Shown piece after piece: positions 7,623 to 14,724 of a stretch of DNA of 64,000 nucleotides. The stretch lies in the NCBI RefSeq assembly GCF_900155685.1, contig NZ_LT732547.1:867043-931042 (forward strand), given 5' to 3'. Below the pieces are notes generated by a model, which was not told the origin of the DNA, did not search any database, and saw only the letters and a list, made by a program, of their open reading frames with translations. Each line of letters starts with the position of its first letter. Position 1 is the stretch's first letter. The stretch comes from Paenibacillus bouchesdurhonensis (GTDB lineage: Bacteria; Bacillota; Bacilli; Paenibacillales; Paenibacillaceae). A program made the position numbers and the translations under genes.

Positions 7623-9620
7623 ATGGAACCATTTACGCTAGGCATGCTGGAGTACGACAGAATCAAGGAGGAGTTGGCAAACTACGCCGTATCCTATGAA
7701 GGAAGATTACGGATCCAGAAGCTGTTTCCGATGGAACGGAGGGCGCAAATAGAGCAGGCGATGGAGGAGACCGTCGATGCCAAGACACTGCTGGAGGCGG
7801 GATCGAGTATTCCATTGCCTTCGCTGGAAGGCATTGAAGGAGTGGTGGCCCTGATTGGTACGGGATATTTGTTTACGGGGAAGGATTTTACTGCTATTCA
7901 GACGTTTCTGCAAAGCTGCGGTCAGCTTAAGAAATATATGGCGTCTAAGGGCGAGCTTGCACCTCGAATCGGAATATATGCAGCCTCACTTTATGAACTG
8001 CTTCCTTTGCAACAGGAAATACTGCGCTGCATTCGCCATGGGGTCATCATGGATGGAGCTAGCCGCGAACTGGATAAAATTCGTCGGAAAATGGCGACGT
8101 TGAAGGAAAAAATCCAGAAGAAGCTGCAGGCGGCCATGTCTAGGCACGCAGCTATCCTACAAGAAAATTTGGTCAGCATGCGGGGCGGAAGATATGTGAT
8201 TCCCGTGAAGAAGGATTACTATAAGCAAGTCAAGGGAAGAACATGGGATCAATCCACAAGCGGGCAGACGGTGTTCGTTGAGCCGGATGAGGTCGCGGCG
8301 CTGCAGGCCGAGCTTGAAGTGCTGGCGGGGGATGAAGCGCGGGAAGAAGCCAAAATACTAGGATATTTAACAGAATTGGTTGAAAAGGAAGCGTATGAGC
8401 TGTCGCAAAATATCGAGATTACGGGCACGTACGATTTTATATTCGCCAAAGCCAAGTATGCAATGACGATGGATGGAGTAGCGGTACAGATCAGTGAAGA
8501 CGGCGTCAGCGAAATTTTGGGAGCGCGGCATCCGCATTTACTGAAAACGATGGTGCCGCTGGATTTGGTCATCGGCTCAAACTATAAAACGCTTATCATT
8601 ACCGGCCCAAACACAGGGGGGAAAACCGTCGTCTTGAAAACATTCGGGCTGCTCGCTTTAATGGCGCAATCGGGCCTGCTTATCCCAGTAAATCCCGGCA
8701 GCAGATTCGCGATGTTTAACCGCATTATGGCTGTGATCGGCGATGGTCAAAATTTGGAGCAATCATTAAGCACCTTCTCCGCTCAAATCCAGAGCTTGGT
8801 CTGCATGATTCACGAGGCTGGGCCGAGCACGCTGCTGCTGATCGATGAACTGGCGGCAGGAACCGATCCGGGAGAAGGAATCGCCTTATCGATAGCGATT
8901 CTTGAAGAACTGAACCGGCGAGGAGCAACCGTCCTGGTTACTACCCACTTTAATGAGCTCAAAACCTTTGCCTCGCAGACTGAGGGCTTCCAAAACGCTC
9001 GAATGGAATTCGACCCCGAGACGCTCATGCCGCTTTATCGCTTGACGATTGGTCAGGCCGGCCAGAGCTATGCCATTGAAATCGCGTGCAAGCTCGGGAT
9101 ATTCCCGGGCATTATAGAGCGCTCCAGGGAAATGGTGAGTCGGCCAGCCGACAGCGGATCAAGCTTGCCAGCGAACATGAAGGAGAAATCCCAGCCGCTG
9201 GTTATGCCGATCGACAAAGGGAAAGTGCTTGGTGAGATTCAGGCTCCGCAAGCAGAACCCAGCGAAACAGTTGAAACCCAAGCAGGAGCTAAAGATCCCG
9301 GCGCTATTTTGGAAAAAGAGCCAAAGCAGGCAGCTCCTATTTTTACAGTCGGTGATGCTGTTTGGGTAACTTCTTACGGAAAGATAGGCATTGTTTTCGC
9401 GGAAGAGGATAGCCGGGGGCAGGTCGGTGTTATGATTCAGAAGCAGAAATGTAAAGTGAACAGGAAACGGCTCAAGCCCTATATCAAGAAAGAAGAGCTT
9501 TACCCGGAAGATTATGATTTGGATATTGTATTCGAGAATAAGGAGAACCGAAAGAAAAGCAAACAGATGAGGAAGCGGCATGTAGAGGGGGTGGAGATCA
9601 TTCGCAAGCCGGAGGATTAA
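7623..9620 (+). CDS. MutS2-type ATPase lacking the Smr domain
   Basis: A 665-residue MutS-family ATPase of the MutS2 branch. It has the core/lever domains (about 1-300), the ATPase with Walker A GPNTGGKT (328-335), Walker B LLLIDELAAGTDP (around 405-415) and the VTTHFNELK switch, then a linker and a KOW-like beta domain (about 575-620, FTVGDAVWVTSYGKIGIV). Typical MutS2 is near 780 residues and ends in an Smr nuclease domain; here the protein stops soon after the KOW region with a basic tail, and no Smr motif is present. B. subtilis MutS2 (RqcU) acts on collided ribosomes. The start is the ATG at 7623 with GGAGG upstream. Expression may be set by the attenuator at 7297-7508. Confidence 0.85.
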   Translation: MEPFTLGMLEYDRIKEELANYAVSYEGRLRIQKLFPMERRAQIEQAMEETVDAKTLLEAGSSIPLPSLEGIEGVVALIGTGYLFTGKDFTAIQTFLQSCGQLKKYMASKGELAPRIGIYAASLYELLPLQQEILRCIRHGVIMDGASRELDKIRRKMATLKEKIQKKLQAAMSRHAAILQENLVSMRGGRYVIPVKKDYYKQVKGRTWDQSTSGQTVFVEPDEVAALQAELEVLAGDEAREEAKILGYLTELVEKEAYELSQNIEITGTYDFIFAKAKYAMTMDGVAVQISEDGVSEILGARHPHLLKTMVPLDLVIGSNYKTLIITGPNTGGKTVVLKTFGLLALMAQSGLLIPVNPGSRFAMFNRIMAVIGDGQNLEQSLSTFSAQIQSLVCMIHEAGPSTLLLIDELAAGTDPGEGIALSIAILEELNRRGATVLVTTHFNELKTFASQTEGFQNARMEFDPETLMPLYRLTIGQAGQSYAIEIACKLGIFPGIIERSREMVSRPADSGSSLPANMKEKSQPLVMPIDKGKVLGEIQAPQAEPSETVETQAGAKDPGAILEKEPKQAAPIFTVGDAVWVTSYGKIGIVFAEEDSRGQVGVMIQKQKCKVNRKRLKPYIKKEELYPEDYDLDIVFENKENRKKSKQMRKRHVEGVEIIRKPED

Positions 9621-9637
9621 TACACGCAAAAATAGCG

Positions 9638-9669
9638 GAAAGCCAGGGGATACTTGTTCCCTGGCTTTC
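9638..9669 (+). terminator. Hairpin after mutS2-like gene
   Basis: 11-bp stem GAAAGCCAGGG/CCCTGGCTTTC with a 10-nt loop, 18 bp past the stop codon. The following bases are only modestly T-rich. Confidence 0.6.
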
Positions 9670-9780
9670 TCGCATCTCCTAAAGTTCGACAAATAATGTT
9701 AATATTTTTCTATTTTTCAAAATATGTTTTTTGTCATCATAGGTTATGATGGAGTAGACCAGAAGAGAGAAGGTGAATTT

Positions 9781-10068
9781 ATGGCTTATAAGGCACTGAG
9801 CAACATAGCCCGGCACACCAATCGCCCCAAAGTTAGTGGGGAACTTATGGACACCATCGAAAACCTGCGATCAGAGTTAATGAATGCTGCAGAAAACAGC
9901 AACTTTAGTAGCGAGGCAGTGCTGGAATTAAGTCAGCGTCTCGATAAATATATTGTACAAGCTCAGAATCAAATGCTGGGCAAACAAGATTTTACGGCTG
10001 GAGTAGCCAACGCTTCTCGGATAAAGGAATGCACTTCCTCTGAATACCGTTTCGGGTCGACGCTATAG
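9781..10068 (+). CDS. Spo0E-like aspartyl-phosphate phosphatase
   Basis: A 95-residue protein whose middle part (about residues 20-65) carries the Spo0E family pattern: IENLRSEL, then a turn, then VLELSQRLDKYIVQAQ with the S-x-x-L-D core. Spo0E-type phosphatases dephosphorylate Spo0A~P and delay sporulation; related small proteins may have other partners. The start is the ATG at 9781 with AGAAGGTGA just upstream. The C-terminal 25 or so residues look unlike the family, and the last 100 bp overlap the 3' end of the convergent hydrolase gene. The original stop may have been lost, with the frame reading into its neighbour. Confidence 0.72.
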   Translation: MAYKALSNIARHTNRPKVSGELMDTIENLRSELMNAAENSNFSSEAVLELSQRLDKYIVQAQNQMLGKQDFTAGVANASRIKECTSSEYRFGSTL

Positions 10069-10916
10069 GCGTCGGCATGTTGTGCTCCATCTATGAGCAG
10101 CAGTCTTTTAGGCTCTGGTTTATGCTCATACAGATCCTTACTCATATGCGTAGGTACATAATGGTCTTGCGTGCCGTGCACAAACATAACGGGTAATGTA
10201 CTTTGCTCTACAGCTTTAAGTGGACTTACCTGCTTTAGTCTAAACCCCGCTTTCCGTTCCAGCAGCCTGTCAATCAGGGAGAGGAGCGGGAAGGCGGGGA
10301 TTTTGTTTAGGACGCGGAGTTGGTAACGCATAAGCTCCGTCAAATCAGAGTAAGGACAGTCGGCGATCACGAATTTGACATTCGGATGGGCGATGGCGAG
10401 ATATTCCAGAACCGTTCCCCCGCCAAAGGATTGGCCGTGCAAGCCTATGGTGAGATCGCTGCCGTAATTGTCCAGCAGCCAGGTTACCCAGGTCTGGACA
10501 TCGTATTTCTCATGATAACCGTAGGTCGTATACTCTCCTTCGCTATTGCCGTGCCGTCGCTGGTCAACCAGCAGAACGTTAAATCCTTCCTCCTGGAACA
10601 AATCCACATACTGAGCAGATACATGTAACGATACGGTATAACCGTGGACGATAATGACCCACTGCTTGGACTCAGGATAGGTGTCCAGCACATAACCGCT
10701 TAAAGCGAGCCCATCTTTGGAAGTAACCTTGACTTCCTTCTTATTAAGCATTTCGAAACGTTCCCGCGAGTAGATTCCGGTTTTTTCCAGATAGTCGAAT
10801 ATATTCTCATAGGTCTGCAATTTCATCTGGGTGATTTGGCGAACCGCAAAACGCGTCAAGAAACTGGCAGCGAGCACCACCGCCAGTACAATAATGATTA
10901 GAATAGTGTAAACCAT
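9969..10916 (-). CDS. Membrane-anchored alpha/beta hydrolase
   Basis: A 315-residue protein with one N-terminal transmembrane helix (about residues 3-25) and an alpha/beta-hydrolase fold outside it. The nucleophile elbow GQSFGG, an acid near HGTQDHYVP and the catalytic His in DGAQHADAY are visible, along with the oxyanion region IIVHGYT. The family is close to the B. subtilis YqkD/YtmA type; the substrate is unknown. The start is the ATG at 10916 preceded by TAGGAGGA, and the longer frame upstream is not supported. Its 3' end overlaps the convergent Spo0E-like gene by 100 bp. Confidence 0.88.
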   Translation of the reverse strand: MVYTILIIIVLAVVLAASFLTRFAVRQITQMKLQTYENIFDYLEKTGIYSRERFEMLNKKEVKVTSKDGLALSGYVLDTYPESKQWVIIVHGYTVSLHVSAQYVDLFQEEGFNVLLVDQRRHGNSEGEYTTYGYHEKYDVQTWVTWLLDNYGSDLTIGLHGQSFGGGTVLEYLAIAHPNVKFVIADCPYSDLTELMRYQLRVLNKIPAFPLLSLIDRLLERKAGFRLKQVSPLKAVEQSTLPVMFVHGTQDHYVPTHMSKDLYEHKPEPKRLLLIDGAQHADAYSVDPKRYSEEVHSFIREALATPAVKSCLPSI

Positions 10917-11096
10917 GGGCAGGCATCCTCCTATATTCCTTCCAAATTTGTCTCTTTGTACTATAGTATCACCGAAATGAAGGCAAGAAAATCGAAGAAG
11001 CACCAAATTAATTTCAGTGAGAGTGCTCATTTTATCTTTGACTCGTCCTCCCTGTTTGTGATTAGCTATATACGTGTCGTGAAAGGAATGATGCAG

Positions 11097-11672
11097 ATGT
11101 ATAGATGCGGAGGGCACATACCGATTATTGAGAGCGAAAGACTGCTCTTAAGAAAAATGGAGCGATCGGATGCGGAGCGGATGTTTCAATATTGGAGCGA
11201 TCCTGAAGTCGTCAAATATATGAATATCCCTCCCTTTGCTTCAGTGGAGGATACTTTGGAAATGATTCAATTGTTAAACGAACTATCGGAGAGTGAAGAT
11301 ACTCTGCGCTGGGGAATCGAGCTGAAGGAAGAAGGCCAATTGATAGGCAGCTGCGGCTTCAATGTTTGGGAGCTGTCGGGGGCCTATCGTGGGGAAATCG
11401 GATATGATCTGGGCAAGGAATATTGGGGTTGCGGTTATATGTCGGAGGCGTTGCGCATGGTGTTGTCCTATGGCTATCAGACGATTGGCTTAAATCGGAT
11501 CGAGGCTCTTGTGCATCCGAACAATGCCGCTTCGCAAAGGCTTCTGCAGGCTTTTGACTTCACCAAAGAAGGTTTGCTCCGGCAGTATCAGAAGACCGAG
11601 GATGGTTTTATAGATTTGCTGATGTTCTCGCTGCTCAGACAAGAATATTATTCAGGGGGGAAAGCATGGTGA
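11097..11672 (+). CDS. GNAT acetyltransferase, RimJ/RimL type
   Basis: A 191-residue N-acetyltransferase of the ribosomal-protein-alanine/RimJ-L group: ERLLLRKMERSDAERMFQYWSDPEV at the start, the acetyl-CoA region IGYDLGKEYWGCGYMSEAL, and VHPNNAASQRLLQAFDF near the end. Substrate unknown; such enzymes acetylate protein N-termini, antibiotics or small amines. Three in-frame ATGs lie together (11088, 11091, 11097); AAAGGA at 11082-11087 fits 11097 best. Its stop overlaps the start of the ECF T-component gene (ATGGTGA), so the two are translationally coupled, though a functional link is not implied. Confidence 0.85.
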   Translation: MYRCGGHIPIIESERLLLRKMERSDAERMFQYWSDPEVVKYMNIPPFASVEDTLEMIQLLNELSESEDTLRWGIELKEEGQLIGSCGFNVWELSGAYRGEIGYDLGKEYWGCGYMSEALRMVLSYGYQTIGLNRIEALVHPNNAASQRLLQAFDFTKEGLLRQYQKTEDGFIDLLMFSLLRQEYYSGGKAW

Positions 11673-12424
11673 TGCAAGGAAAAATCGGAAGAAGGTTCCC
11701 GCTAGAACGCCTTGACCCGCTCAGCAAGCTGATTGCTTTGTTCTGCTTGGCTATTTTTGCGATGAGTACGGAGCATCCGCTTCCGCAGGCAGTGATGCTG
11801 CTGTTCGTCTTTATTGCCGCTTTGGCTGGAACAGGAATGAGTGCGCGTCGGCTGTACACACGCACGTTATTTATTGCGGGCTTTGGATTGCCGCTATTTA
11901 TTCTGACATCGATCTCGGCTTCTTCAGGACAGGCCTATTTTACTTTGGGGCCGATTTCACTGACGGATGGCGGGCTCCTTTATGGAGCAGCCGTTACTTT
12001 GCGGATGATGGTATTGTTCCTTTCCTCGCTGATCTATATTGAATCCACAGATGCGAAGGATTTTATCGTTATCATGGCTCAACGCCTGAAATTGCCCTAC
12101 CGTTTTTTGTTTGGCGTATCCATGGCCCTAACTTTTCTGCCTTTATTAGAAGCGGAAGCCAAAATATCTAATGCTGCACGCCAAATACGCGGTGGACGGG
12201 CTCCTCGCGGTATAAAAGAGCGTTTAACAATGGGGCGCAGTCAGTTGTTCGCGATATTTGCCGGAGCGATTCGCCGTGTTCAGCAAACCGCTGGAGCGAT
12301 GGACGCCAAGGGGTTTGGAGCATATGAGAACCGTACCTATCTCCGTGATGCAACAATAAGGACTAGCGGGTATGTCGTCTCCTTCGCTAGTATATCAGTT
12401 CTTGTAATATTGCTGCTTTTATAG
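11666..12424 (+). CDS. ECF transporter T component (CbiQ/EcfT family)
   Basis: A 252-residue membrane protein with about five hydrophobic segments and the two cytoplasmic coupling motifs typical of EcfT: the Ala-Arg-Gly-type element in ARQIRGGRAPRG (about residue 172) and AMDAKGFGA (about 211). It joins the substrate-binding S component to the ATPases of an energy-coupling-factor vitamin transporter. GGGGGG precedes the ATG, which overlaps the upstream GNAT stop by seven bases. The S and ATPase genes follow, but a promoter with a BirA-like operator lies between T and S, so the T gene may be expressed separately from the other two. Confidence 0.88.
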   Translation: MVMQGKIGRRFPLERLDPLSKLIALFCLAIFAMSTEHPLPQAVMLLFVFIAALAGTGMSARRLYTRTLFIAGFGLPLFILTSISASSGQAYFTLGPISLTDGGLLYGAAVTLRMMVLFLSSLIYIESTDAKDFIVIMAQRLKLPYRFLFGVSMALTFLPLLEAEAKISNAARQIRGGRAPRGIKERLTMGRSQLFAIFAGAIRRVQQTAGAMDAKGFGAYENRTYLRDATIRTSGYVVSFASISVLVILLLL

Positions 12425-12444
12425 CTGATTCTATAAAAAAAGTC

Positions 12445-12473
12445 TTGACGAACCCTTATTGTTAACCTAAATT
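12445..12473 (+). promoter_or_regulatory. Promoter of the ECF S/A genes
   Basis: TTGACG (12445-12450), 17-bp spacer, TAAATT (12468-12473). The -10 box sits inside the spacer of the BirA-like operator at 12454-12496, so a bound repressor would block RNA polymerase. Confidence 0.65.
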
Positions 12474-12496
12474 AATGTATGTGGTTAACAATAAGG
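12454..12496. promoter_or_regulatory. BirA-type (biotin) operator
   Basis: Perfect inverted repeat of 14 bp, arms 12454-12467 (CCTTATTGTTAACC) and 12483-12496 (GGTTAACAATAAGG), separated by exactly 15 bp. The core TTGTTAACC-N15-GGTTAACAA is the known Gram-positive BirA box, with the arm spacing of 14-16 bp that BirA dimers need. It overlaps the -10 region of the promoter for the S component. The match is by recall of the published consensus. Confidence 0.8.
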
Positions 12497-12513
12497 ACGA
12501 GAGGAAGATTAGA

Positions 12514-13119
12514 GTGAAGCAAGGGAATGGAGCAGCAAAGAAAGTTTTCGCCGCTTTTACGACGATGGATATTGTGTTGATGGCGATGCTTGCCGCGGCG
12601 AACGCCGTAATGACGGTATATTTATCCCCTGTCAACCAAGCGTTGAACAGTGTCGGAGGGCCCATAGCAACCTCCACGATTACGGGACTATATATGGTGT
12701 ACGGCCTTCTCGCGTATTACATTATTCGTAAACCAGGTACGGCGGTTATTACTTACAGCATCGGAGCCGTTGTCCAGTCCTTTATGGGAACCGCCTATGG
12801 AATTGCTTCGGCTTTTGCCGCAGCAGCCTGCTATATGGTTATCGCGGAGCTAGTGTTCTTTATTTTTAAATATCGTAATTGGAGTTGGGCTGTGTTATTG
12901 CTGGTGGGCGGGGCAATGGTGCCTATTTGGTTCCTTGTAGCAGCTCAAATGTTTGGCTATATGAATTGGGGCATGAATATTCTGCTTATTGCTCTCGTCG
13001 TACGAACGATTAGCGGCGTCATTTTGTGCGGATTACTGACTAAGCTGCTGGGCGATGCCTTGGCTCGCAGCGGCCTGCTTCGCCGCTTTGCCGTTAGCGC
13101 TAAAGGCAAAGCGGCTTGA
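12514..13119 (+). CDS. ECF transporter S component, YkoE family
   Basis: A 201-residue membrane protein with about five or six helices. It resembles YkoE, the substrate-binding subunit of the YkoEDC transporter usually assigned to thiamine precursors (GLYMVYGLLAYYIIRKPGTAVI, AYGIASAF and RTISGVILCGLLTKLLGDALARSG follow YkoE closely). It does not look like BioY. Translation starts at a GTG at 12514 behind GAGAGGAAG; the frame is open from 12475 but that region is the operator. The upstream BirA-like box predicts control by biotin, unlike the TPP riboswitch found upstream of ykoFEDC in B. subtilis. The true substrate is therefore uncertain. Confidence 0.82.
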   Translation: MKQGNGAAKKVFAAFTTMDIVLMAMLAAANAVMTVYLSPVNQALNSVGGPIATSTITGLYMVYGLLAYYIIRKPGTAVITYSIGAVVQSFMGTAYGIASAFAAAACYMVIAELVFFIFKYRNWSWAVLLLVGGAMVPIWFLVAAQMFGYMNWGMNILLIALVVRTISGVILCGLLTKLLGDALARSGLLRRFAVSAKGKAA

Positions 13120-14630
13120 AACCGACTATGACTAATCCGATAATTGAGCTGCACGATACAGCCTTCCGGTATGAAGCGGATGAAGCGCCCGCCGTGATGG
13201 GTGTAACGCTTGCAGTTCATCCCGGAGAGTGGATTGCGATAACCGGTCATAGCGGGAGCGGGAAATCGACGATCGCCCAGCTACTCAGTGGCTATCTGCC
13301 CCGAGCGGGCGGCGGCATTCGCGACGGAGGGCTTCTCGTTGGCGGGCTTGACCCGGCCGAGGCTGGCATCGCGGAGGTCGTGCAGCGCATCGGTATTCTG
13401 TTTCAAGACCCTGATGCGCAGTTGGTTCAGGGGCGAGTAGAAGACGAGGTAGCCTTCGGCCCCGAGAATTTGCGCTTTGACGTGCCCGCGATTGAGCAGC
13501 GGGTGACGGAGGCTCTTGCTGCGGTGGATCTCGCGGAGCGGCGATATGACAGCGTCCATGCGCTGTCAGGCGGGCAGCGGCAGCGGACAGCCATCGCGGC
13601 AGTGCTGGCGCTGGCACCGCCGGTGCTCGTGTTCGACGAGCCCGTAGCGAGTCTGGACGTGAAATCGCGGCGGCGATTTCTTGCTCTGCTGCGCCAGCTG
13701 CATCGGGAAGGCCGCACCATCGTCACCGTGTCTGGCCGGCTCGATGAGCTGGCGCAGGCTGCGCCGCGGCTTATCGTAATGGGCGGCGGCAAGGTGATGA
13801 TGGACGGGCCGACGGAGGAGCTGCTGGGCCAGAAGCGGGCACGCCTTATAGAGCTGGGTGTGCTTCCAGCGCCAATTTTAGCGGCACCCGCGACGGAGAG
13901 CTTGGCGCAAATCAGCGCGGCGGCAGCCGAGGAGCGGCTGCACGGATCGCCACCCAAGCCGTTGCTGCAAATTCAAGACCTGTCCTTTGCCTATGGCAAT
14001 AACGAACCGAGAGTGCTCGAGGACGTGAATCTGACTCTAAACGCTGGTGAATGGCGCTTGCTCTGCGGGGAGAACGGTTCAGGCAAAACTACGCTGTCAC
14101 GTCTGCTCATGGGCTTGCTGTCTCCGCCTCGCGGAACCATATGGTGGCAAGGACAGGATGCCGCGAAGCTGACCTTGTTTGAGCTTGCAGGTGATATTGG
14201 GTATGTCTTTCAACAGCCGGAGCATCAATTCGTGGCTGCCACTGTAAGGGAGGAGCTTCTCTATGGCCCGCGATTTCAAATGCGCCTAAAGTCTGGCGAG
14301 GTGCTGCCCAAGGAAATTGCCGAACGTGCCGAGGAACTGCTGCAAAGCATCGGACTGGCCAATCGAGGTGAGGATTCTCCTTACCTCCTCAGCGGGGGGG
14401 AGAAACGGTTGCTTAGCGCAGCCGCTGCCATGATGATGCCGAGGAAGCTCTATATTTTGGATGAGCCTACAGCAGGGACGGATTATGGCGGGGTAAGGGC
14501 TCTTGCCGCGTTATGTCGCAGAGCTGTCGCAGGGGGGGCGTCCGTTATTATTATTACCCATGAACCCGAGTGCTTTGCGGGCGAACAATTATCGATATGG
14601 ACGATGGAGCGGGGCAGACTACAGCTGTAG
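13116..14630 (+). CDS. ECF transporter double ATPase (YkoD-like)
   Basis: A 504-residue protein with two complete ABC ATPase domains in one chain. The first has Walker A GHSGSGKS, signature LSGGQ and Walker B VLVFDEP; the second has GENGSGKT, LSGGE and LYILDEP. This fused arrangement is that of YkoD, which pairs with YkoE and YkoC to form a dedicated ECF transporter. The TTG at 13116 overlaps the S gene's stop (TTGA); an ATG at 13128 is an alternative. The first half, about 13130-13960, is markedly more GC-rich than its neighbours. The gene ends at a palindromic hairpin that includes the stop codon. Confidence 0.9.
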   Translation: MKPTMTNPIIELHDTAFRYEADEAPAVMGVTLAVHPGEWIAITGHSGSGKSTIAQLLSGYLPRAGGGIRDGGLLVGGLDPAEAGIAEVVQRIGILFQDPDAQLVQGRVEDEVAFGPENLRFDVPAIEQRVTEALAAVDLAERRYDSVHALSGGQRQRTAIAAVLALAPPVLVFDEPVASLDVKSRRRFLALLRQLHREGRTIVTVSGRLDELAQAAPRLIVMGGGKVMMDGPTEELLGQKRARLIELGVLPAPILAAPATESLAQISAAAAEERLHGSPPKPLLQIQDLSFAYGNNEPRVLEDVNLTLNAGEWRLLCGENGSGKTTLSRLLMGLLSPPRGTIWWQGQDAAKLTLFELAGDIGYVFQQPEHQFVAATVREELLYGPRFQMRLKSGEVLPKEIAERAEELLQSIGLANRGEDSPYLLSGGEKRLLSAAAAMMMPRKLYILDEPTAGTDYGGVRALAALCRRAVAGGASVIIITHEPECFAGEQLSIWTMERGRLQL

Positions 14631-14647
14631 TCTGCTGCTTCCTTTTT
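14614..14647 (+). terminator. Terminator overlapping ECF ATPase stop
   Basis: 11-bp palindromic stem GCAGACTACAG/CTGTAGTCTGC (14614-14635), followed by a T-rich stretch ending in TTTTT. The stop codon lies inside the stem. Confidence 0.65.
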
Positions 14648-14724
14648 AGATAGGCTTCCTTTATACTAGTAGCTTACAGACATTCATTGGAAAATCGTAT
14701 AGCTTTGGAAAGGAAGTCATCCCT

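Noticed and set aside
12425..12513. TPP riboswitch upstream of the YkoE-like gene
   Set aside because: The region is too short and contains none of the TPP core; the space is filled by the promoter and BirA-like operator.
13281..13957. Several long minus-strand ORFs opposite the ECF ATPase
   Set aside because: Low-complexity Arg/Ala/Ser-rich translations caused by high GC on the coding strand, with no start signals.
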